Assembly (NCBI GenBank): GCA_934718145.1
Contig: CAKUZC010000029.1
Span: forward strand, 1-9,739
Direction of reading: 5' to 3'
DNA: 9,739 bases
Source of the DNA: an uncultured Eubacteriales bacterium
Lineage (GTDB): Bacteria; Bacillota; Clostridia; Oscillospirales; Acutalibacteraceae
The position numbers and the translations under genes were made by a program. Each line of letters starts with the position of its first letter. Within the stretch, counting starts at the first letter, position 1. This document shows positions 6,434 through 9,739 of this stretch, piece by piece. The notes below the pieces were generated by a model. The model ran no database searches. It was not told where the DNA came from and worked only from the letters and a program-made list of their open reading frames with translations.

Positions 6434-7369
6434 TTAAGCTTTATGATCGCTTCCTAAAACATTTATAATTTTATGTTCTACAATTGCTGCAATGGCGTCT
6501 CTGGCGGGGGAGAGGTATTTTCTTGGATCAAAATTTTCCGGATTTTCAAAAAGAGATTTTCTTATTTTTGCCGTCATTGCGAGTCTTATATCGGAATCTA
6601 CATTTATTTTACAGACTGACATTTTTGAAGCTTTTCTCAGCATTGACTCCGGTATTCCCGAAGCTTTGCCCAACTTACCTCCAAATTTATTAATTTCTTC
6701 TACAAATTCAGGAATTACGCTGGATGCTCCATGTAAAACGATTGGAAAACCGGGTAATTTTTTTTCAATTTTTTCTAAAATATCAAAACGAAGTTCAGCT
6801 TTTTGTTCGGGCTTAAATTTATACGCTCCATGGCTTGTTCCTATTGCAACCGCTAAGGAATCTACGTTTGTTTTATTTACAAAATCTTCTACTTGATTTG
6901 GATTTGTATAAAATGAGTCTATTTCCGTGATATTTACTCCATCTTCTATACCGGAAAGACTTCCGAGTTCTCCTTCTACGGTTACGCCGTATTTATGAGC
7001 ATATTCACTTACTTTTGCTGTCAACTCGACATTTTCTTCGTATTTTAATGAAGAACCGTCTATCATTACGGAAGTAAAACCGCTGTCTATGCAATTTTTA
7101 CATATCTCAAATGAATCTCCATGGTCAAGGTGCAACGCAATAGGGACATTGCTTTCTTGTTCCGCTGCTTCTACAAGTTTTTTCATATATACTGCTCCGG
7201 CATACTTTCTTGCTCCTGAAGACGCTTGAAGAATGACGGGAGAAGAAAGTTTTGTCACAGCTCTCATTATTCCTTGAATTATTTCCATATTATTTACGTT
7301 AAAAGCTCCTACTGCATAACCTTCTTCGTAAGCTTTTTTTAACATATTCTTAGTATTTACTAAACTCAT
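6434..7369 (-). CDS. fba: Class II fructose-1,6-bisphosphate aldolase
   Basis: The 311-residue product catalyses reversible cleavage of fructose-1,6-bisphosphate to dihydroxyacetone phosphate and glyceraldehyde-3-phosphate in cytosolic glycolysis and gluconeogenesis. The zinc-dependent class II signature is complete: HLDHGDS with catalytic Asp82 and zinc ligand His83, EGELGSLSG with Glu134, GTSHGAYKF with zinc ligand His180, LHGASS with His213, and the phosphate- and substrate-binding INVDSD at 255-260. Length and the GKASGIPESMLRKASK insert fit the Clostridia-type enzymes, which run slightly longer than Bacillus FbaA. The ATG at 7369 has AGGAG 8 nt upstream, and a TTGACA promoter lies at 7401-7429. 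It is transcribed alone and ends at a hairpin at 6390-6407. Related class II enzymes act on tagatose-bisphosphate, but no sugar-utilisation neighbours support that. Confidence 0.95.
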   Translation of the reverse strand: MSLVNTKNMLKKAYEEGYAVGAFNVNNMEIIQGIMRAVTKLSSPVILQASSGARKYAGAVYMKKLVEAAEQESNVPIALHLDHGDSFEICKNCIDSGFTSVMIDGSSLKYEENVELTAKVSEYAHKYGVTVEGELGSLSGIEDGVNITEIDSFYTNPNQVEDFVNKTNVDSLAVAIGTSHGAYKFKPEQKAELRFDILEKIEKKLPGFPIVLHGASSVIPEFVEEINKFGGKLGKASGIPESMLRKASKMSVCKINVDSDIRLAMTAKIRKSLFENPENFDPRKYLSPARDAIAAIVEHKIINVLGSDHKA

Positions 7370-7400
7370 ACATACAACTCCTAAATAAATTTGTATTTAA

Positions 7401-7429
7401 ACCATACTCTATAACTTAGTGTATGTCAA
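7401..7429 (-). promoter_or_regulatory. fba promoter
   Basis: A consensus TTGACA (complement of 7424-7429) is followed after 17 bp by TATGGT (complement of 7401-7406). Transcription would start about 20-30 nt before the fba ATG, giving a very short leader that holds only the AGGAG site at the complement of 7378-7382. Confidence 0.75.
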
Positions 7430-7531
7430 AATAATAGATTTTAATCATTGATTTTAAAAATATCTTAATCTTTATATTAAGTAAATTTTATTTAAATTTT
7501 ACAGAAAAGAGTACAAATGATATACAGCGTC

Positions 7532-7560
7532 TTGTGTTTTATTTTGTTAAAAAATATGTT
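7532..7560 (+). promoter_or_regulatory. Candidate promoter of the first secreted-protein copy
   Basis: TTGTGT and TATGTT are 17 bp apart. The second copy keeps the same arrangement (TTGTAT, 17 bp, TATGTT) despite substitutions in the spacer, and this conservation is the main support. The match to consensus is only moderate. Confidence 0.5.
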
Positions 7561-7603
7561 AAAATTAGATTATAAATAAATTACAAAAAGGCTGTTTTAG
7601 ATT

Positions 7604-8191
7604 ATGAAGCGAGGTTTTAAGTTTATTTTATCTGCTGCATTGTTTTTGTGCGGATGTAGTTTTATTCCAAATAAAGCTAGTGCGGAAGTCATTGCAACTC
7701 ATAAAAGTTGTAGATTCGATCCTTTGATGACTTTTAACGTTGAAAAGGAAGGTTCTGATATTTTCGTTAAATTTTGAGATATCACTTCATGGTATATGTC
7801 AAAAAGAGAAGCTAATAATATGAAAGGGAAAATATTAGAAGATAAAATTTTAAAAAGATACATAATTGAGGTTTTGGATCATTATCATGCAAACATTGCT
7901 ATAGTTGATAACATTAAATATGAATATAATCCCGTAAATAAAACTCTTAATGTTATTGAATTTGATTTGAATGGTGCTTTATATTTTAACAAAATAAAAC
8001 CCGGTGATATCGAAATGGCATGTCAGACCGGAAGTACAGTAGAAGTGCCAAAATTGAGTTCTTCTAGTCAAGAAGCTAAGGAGGACAAGGTTGTTCCCGT
8101 AGAAGAAACAGCAGTTTTTTATAAAGTAAAACCAAGATATATGCATACAGATGATGTAACAAAAATTGAGAATTTTGCTTTTTCAGGATGA
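7604..8191 (+). pseudogene. Broken secreted BspA-like protein gene (duplicate of the 8452-9369 gene)
   Basis: The ATG at 7604 opens a frame nearly identical to copy 2 at its start, including the signal peptide (FKFILSAAL, CGCSFIPNKASAEVIATH). At codon 58 (7775-7777) it has TGA where copy 2 has GGA (Gly). The same frame continues open to a second TGA at 8189-8191. Similarity to copy 2 continues across the first stop (YHANIAI.DNIKYEY). After about codon 120 the sequence is different and shorter. It ends in VTKIENFAFSG, which resembles the BspA-type leucine-rich repeat (LRR_5), with a few further LRR-like codons after the second stop. The internal ATG at 7796 lacks a ribosome binding site, so re-initiation is unlikely. 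An AAAAAGG site lies 12 nt before the main ATG. No terminator follows. Confidence 0.8.
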
Positions 8192-8223
8192 AAAAAATTG
8201 ATGATTATTAAACTTCCAAATGT

Positions 8224-8807
8224 AACTCTTAAATGAGTTTGTATTTAAACTGTATTCTATAGTTTATTGTATGTTAAAGTGTTGGCTTTTATTACGTTTT
8301 TTAATTTTTTTTTAATCTTTATTATAACTGAATATTATATTAATTTTACAAAAAAGGATATAAATGTTAAATATTGTTTTGTATTGCCTTTTATGAGAAA
8401 ATATGTTAATATATAAATATGAATAAATTATAAGAAAGGTTGTTTTAAGTTATGAATCGAAGTTTTAAGTTTATTTTATCTGCTGCATTGCTTTTGTGCG
8501 GATGTAGTTTTATTCCAAATAAAGCCAGTGCTGAAGTCATTGCAACTCATGAAACTTGTTCATTTGAACCTTGGATAGGTTTTACTGTTGAAAAAGAAGG
8601 CGATGATGTTTGCGTTAAATTTGGAGATTTTACTCCTCAATATAAAGAAAAGAGAAAACGTGAAAGAATTGAAGGAAAATATTTAGCGGACAGAAATATA
8701 GAGATATATGTAAGAGAAGTTTTAGCTGATTATCATGCAAATATTGCTATATTTGATAATATTAAATATGAATACGACGCAAAAAGCGAAACTCTAACTG
8801 TTACCGG
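8224..8807. repeat. Tandem duplication, copy 2
   Basis: This is the partner of 7376-7959. It contains a decayed copy of the fba promoter and ribosome binding site on the minus strand, although no fba gene lies there. It also contains a forward promoter and the first 119 codons of the intact secreted-protein gene. The duplication is old, since both the intergenic and coding parts have many substitutions. Confidence 0.85.
8379..8407 (+). promoter_or_regulatory. Candidate promoter of the intact secreted-protein gene
   Basis: TTGTAT and TATGTT are 17 bp apart, matching the equivalent site before copy 1. The leader to the ATG is about 38 nt and ends in an AAAGG site with a rather long 12-nt spacing. 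Confidence 0.5.
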
Positions 8808-9369
8808 ATATGAAGGAAGCAAATACGCAACTGCGTACAATTTTGTTGTAAGTGGTCTTGCATATTATGATGTAAGAAAGGTTTATGCAATACAGGAAAA
8901 TCAAAGAGATAGAAACATGATGGAAGCATCACAGTCAAATCCGCAAACTGAAAGTCAATTTAAAGATGCTTATTATTCCGCTAAAATGGGAAGTAGATCT
9001 GAATATGCACATGCGGTTACGAGCACAGTTAAAGTTCCTCTTATAAAGAAAGTTGTTATTTTAGGTAACGTACAAAAAATAAGTGATAATTTCTGTACAG
9101 TAGATACAGGGGCTAGCATGAAAAGATCATATGGAGTAGAAACAGTAGACATGTCCGGAAGTGATGTAAAAGTTATTTGTAACAGAGCTTTTCGTAATGG
9201 TTCAGGCAGTGATCAAGAGGTAAGAGATATAAAATATCCGGCTGGTAGACAACCTAAAATAGGTGAATATTGCTTTGGAAGAGCTGCCGGACAATACGTA
9301 ACCGATAATTTTGTTCCGGTTTCCGGAAAAGGTGCTATTATTGTCGATAGCTGTTGCATTATTTCGTAG
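8452..9369 (+). CDS. Secreted protein with BspA-like leucine-rich repeat C-terminus
   Basis: The product has 305 residues. The N-terminal signal peptide (MNRSFKFILSAALLLCGC) contains a possible lipobox LCGC with Cys18, and also an ASA-E site at 25-28 for signal peptidase I. It may therefore be either a lipoprotein or a secreted protein. Residues 28-175 form an unrecognised region with two Cys pairs and the segment YHANIAIFDNIKYEY, which is shared with the broken copy upstream. The C-terminal part contains degenerate LRR_5/BspA-type units: VVILGNVQKISDNF, VKVICNRAFRNG and PKIGEYCFGRAAG. Such domains mediate surface adhesion or host interaction in several host-associated anaerobes. It ends with TAG and is followed by a strong terminator. 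It is a single-gene transcript in a tandem duplication. The LRR call is moderate and the function is not known. Confidence 0.8.
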   Translation: MNRSFKFILSAALLLCGCSFIPNKASAEVIATHETCSFEPWIGFTVEKEGDDVCVKFGDFTPQYKEKRKRERIEGKYLADRNIEIYVREVLADYHANIAIFDNIKYEYDAKSETLTVTGYEGSKYATAYNFVVSGLAYYDVRKVYAIQENQRDRNMMEASQSNPQTESQFKDAYYSAKMGSRSEYAHAVTSTVKVPLIKKVVILGNVQKISDNFCTVDTGASMKRSYGVETVDMSGSDVKVICNRAFRNGSGSDQEVRDIKYPAGRQPKIGEYCFGRAAGQYVTDNFVPVSGKGAIIVDSCCIIS

Positions 9370-9390
9370 TTAAATATTATTTGTTATTTT

Positions 9391-9428
9391 AGCAACATAT
9401 TCTTTAGAGTTTATGTTGCTTTATTTTT
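9391..9428 (+). terminator. Rho-independent terminator after the secreted-protein gene
   Basis: AGCAACATA (9391-9399) pairs perfectly with TATGTTGCT (9412-9420) around a 12-nt loop and is followed by TTATTTTT. It starts 22 nt after the TAG. Confidence 0.88.
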
Positions 9429-9436
9429 AATATTCA

Positions 9437-9465
9437 TTGACTAATAAATTTGGATTGGTTATAAT
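9437..9465 (+). promoter_or_regulatory. tRNA-Thr promoter
   Basis: TTGACT and a perfect TATAAT are 17 bp apart, ending 10 bp before the mature tRNA. This is a strong sigma-A promoter, as expected for a single tRNA gene. Confidence 0.88.
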
Positions 9466-9475
9466 CATATAGTAC

Positions 9476-9551
9476 GCTACCGTGGCTCAGTTGGTAGAGC
9501 AGCTGATTCGTAATCAGCAGGTCGGCGGTTCGAGTCCGCCCGGTAGCTCCA
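9476..9551 (+). tRNA. trnT: tRNA-Thr (anticodon CGT)
   Basis: The 76-nt gene folds as a full cloverleaf. The acceptor stem GCTACCG pairs with CGGTAGC, followed by discriminator T and an encoded CCA. The anticodon stem GCTGA/TCAGC closes the loop TTCGTAA with anticodon CGT, reading ACG threonine codons. The T-arm has GGTTCGAGTCC with the standard TTCGA loop. A T-run follows immediately, and a weak hairpin lies 45 nt downstream. Confidence 0.96.
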
Positions 9552-9596
9552 TTTTTTGATTTACTATATTTTGTTCTCTTCGAATAGAAATATGCT

Positions 9597-9621
9597 AGCC
9601 ACACTTTAGATGTGGTTTTTA
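9597..9621 (+). terminator. Possible terminator after tRNA-Thr
   Basis: AGCCACA and TGTGGTT form a short stem (five strong pairs plus a G-T and an A-T pair) around a 7-nt loop, followed by a T-run. It lies 45 nt after the tRNA. The sequence from here to the window end shows no gene. Confidence 0.6.
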
Positions 9622-9739
9622 TTTGCGTTATGACTGTTATTAGTTTTAAATACGAAAAAACCCATAAATGAATTTGAAATAAACATACTCGATTTTATAA
9701 AATTAAGATAGTAATTAATGTGCGATGTCCGGATTTGTC

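Larger units (their letters stand above)
7376..7959. repeat. Tandem duplication, copy 1 (intergenic region plus 5' part of the secreted-protein gene)
   Basis: Sequence from the fba ribosome binding site region through about codon 119 of the first secreted-protein gene recurs 848 bp downstream. The offset is the same at the TTGTATTTAAAC block (7391/8239), the start codons (7604/8452) and throughout the coding alignment. Similarity fades beyond about 7960. Confidence 0.85.

Noticed and set aside
7775..7777. Selenocysteine at the TGA of the broken copy
   Set aside because: The duplicate has Gly there, not Cys, and no convincing hairpin follows the TGA immediately. The second TGA also argues for decay.
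7775..8191. UGA as a sense codon (Gly as in code 25, or Trp as in code 4), suggested by TGA aligned to a Gly codon in the duplicate
   Set aside because: The aldolase, the DUF4255 protein, the stalk protein and copy 2 have many Gly codons and no internal TGA; Trp is encoded by TGG. The 140-aa gene ends at TGA. A pseudogene explains the data better.
9476..9551. tRNA-Thr as an integration (attachment) site of a mobile element
   Set aside because: No integrase and no repeat of the tRNA 3' end is visible in the window.
9621..9739. Possible start of a gene at the right edge (ATG near 9718)
   Set aside because: Only about seven codons are visible and there is no ribosome binding site; nothing can be supported.

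Overview
The window is AT-rich. It carries TTGACA/TATAAT-type promoters, strong AGGAG ribosome binding sites, a Clostridia-like class II fructose-bisphosphate aldolase, a copper-amine-oxidase-N ('stalk') domain protein and BspA-like leucine-rich secreted proteins. Together these suggest a low-GC Firmicute of the class Clostridia, probably gut- or host-associated. Two long genes carry in-frame nonsense codons beside otherwise well-preserved coding sequence, which hints at a genome that is losing genes. The species cannot be named from this window.

Left part, minus strand (1-3620): an operon read right to left. Its genes are a single-pass membrane protein with a C-terminal stalk domain (2427-3620), a DUF4255/Pvc16-type protein (1198-2409), a carboxypeptidase-regulatory-like beta-sandwich protein (344-1132), and the 5' end of another gene with a TTG start (1-295). 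DUF4255 is the hallmark tail-terminator (cap) protein of extracellular contractile injection systems (eCIS; Afp16/Pvc16). I read this as the edge of an eCIS locus, with the sheath, tube and baseplate genes expected beyond the left edge. The DUF4255 protein has an unusual two-part low-complexity tail: 18 acidic tetrapeptides followed by 15 proline-rich hexapeptides.

Middle part, minus strand (3925-6331): two single-gene units share an unrecognised domain of about 135 residues (YW...NYLIVK...GYLxFFK). One is a 140-residue single-domain protein (5829-6251). The other is a multi-domain gene (3962-5629) broken by one CAA-to-TAA change inside a 21-bp Gln-rich repeat. A 143-bp terminator-promoter-RBS cassette, about 97% identical, sits in front of both, although the proteins have diverged widely. 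A class II aldolase gene (fba, 6434-7369) follows, with its own promoter and terminator.

Right part, plus strand (7376-9551): a tandem duplication at a constant 848-bp offset covers the fba-side intergenic region and a gene for a secreted BspA-like protein. Copy 1 is a pseudogene (TGA at codon 58, second stop at 8189-8191). Copy 2 (8452-9369) is intact and followed by a good terminator. A tRNA-Thr(CGT) gene with encoded CCA and a near-consensus promoter closes the annotated region.

The eCIS operon, the NYLIVK-domain genes and the secreted duplicated genes are each separate transcription units. Any functional link between them is only suggested by proximity.
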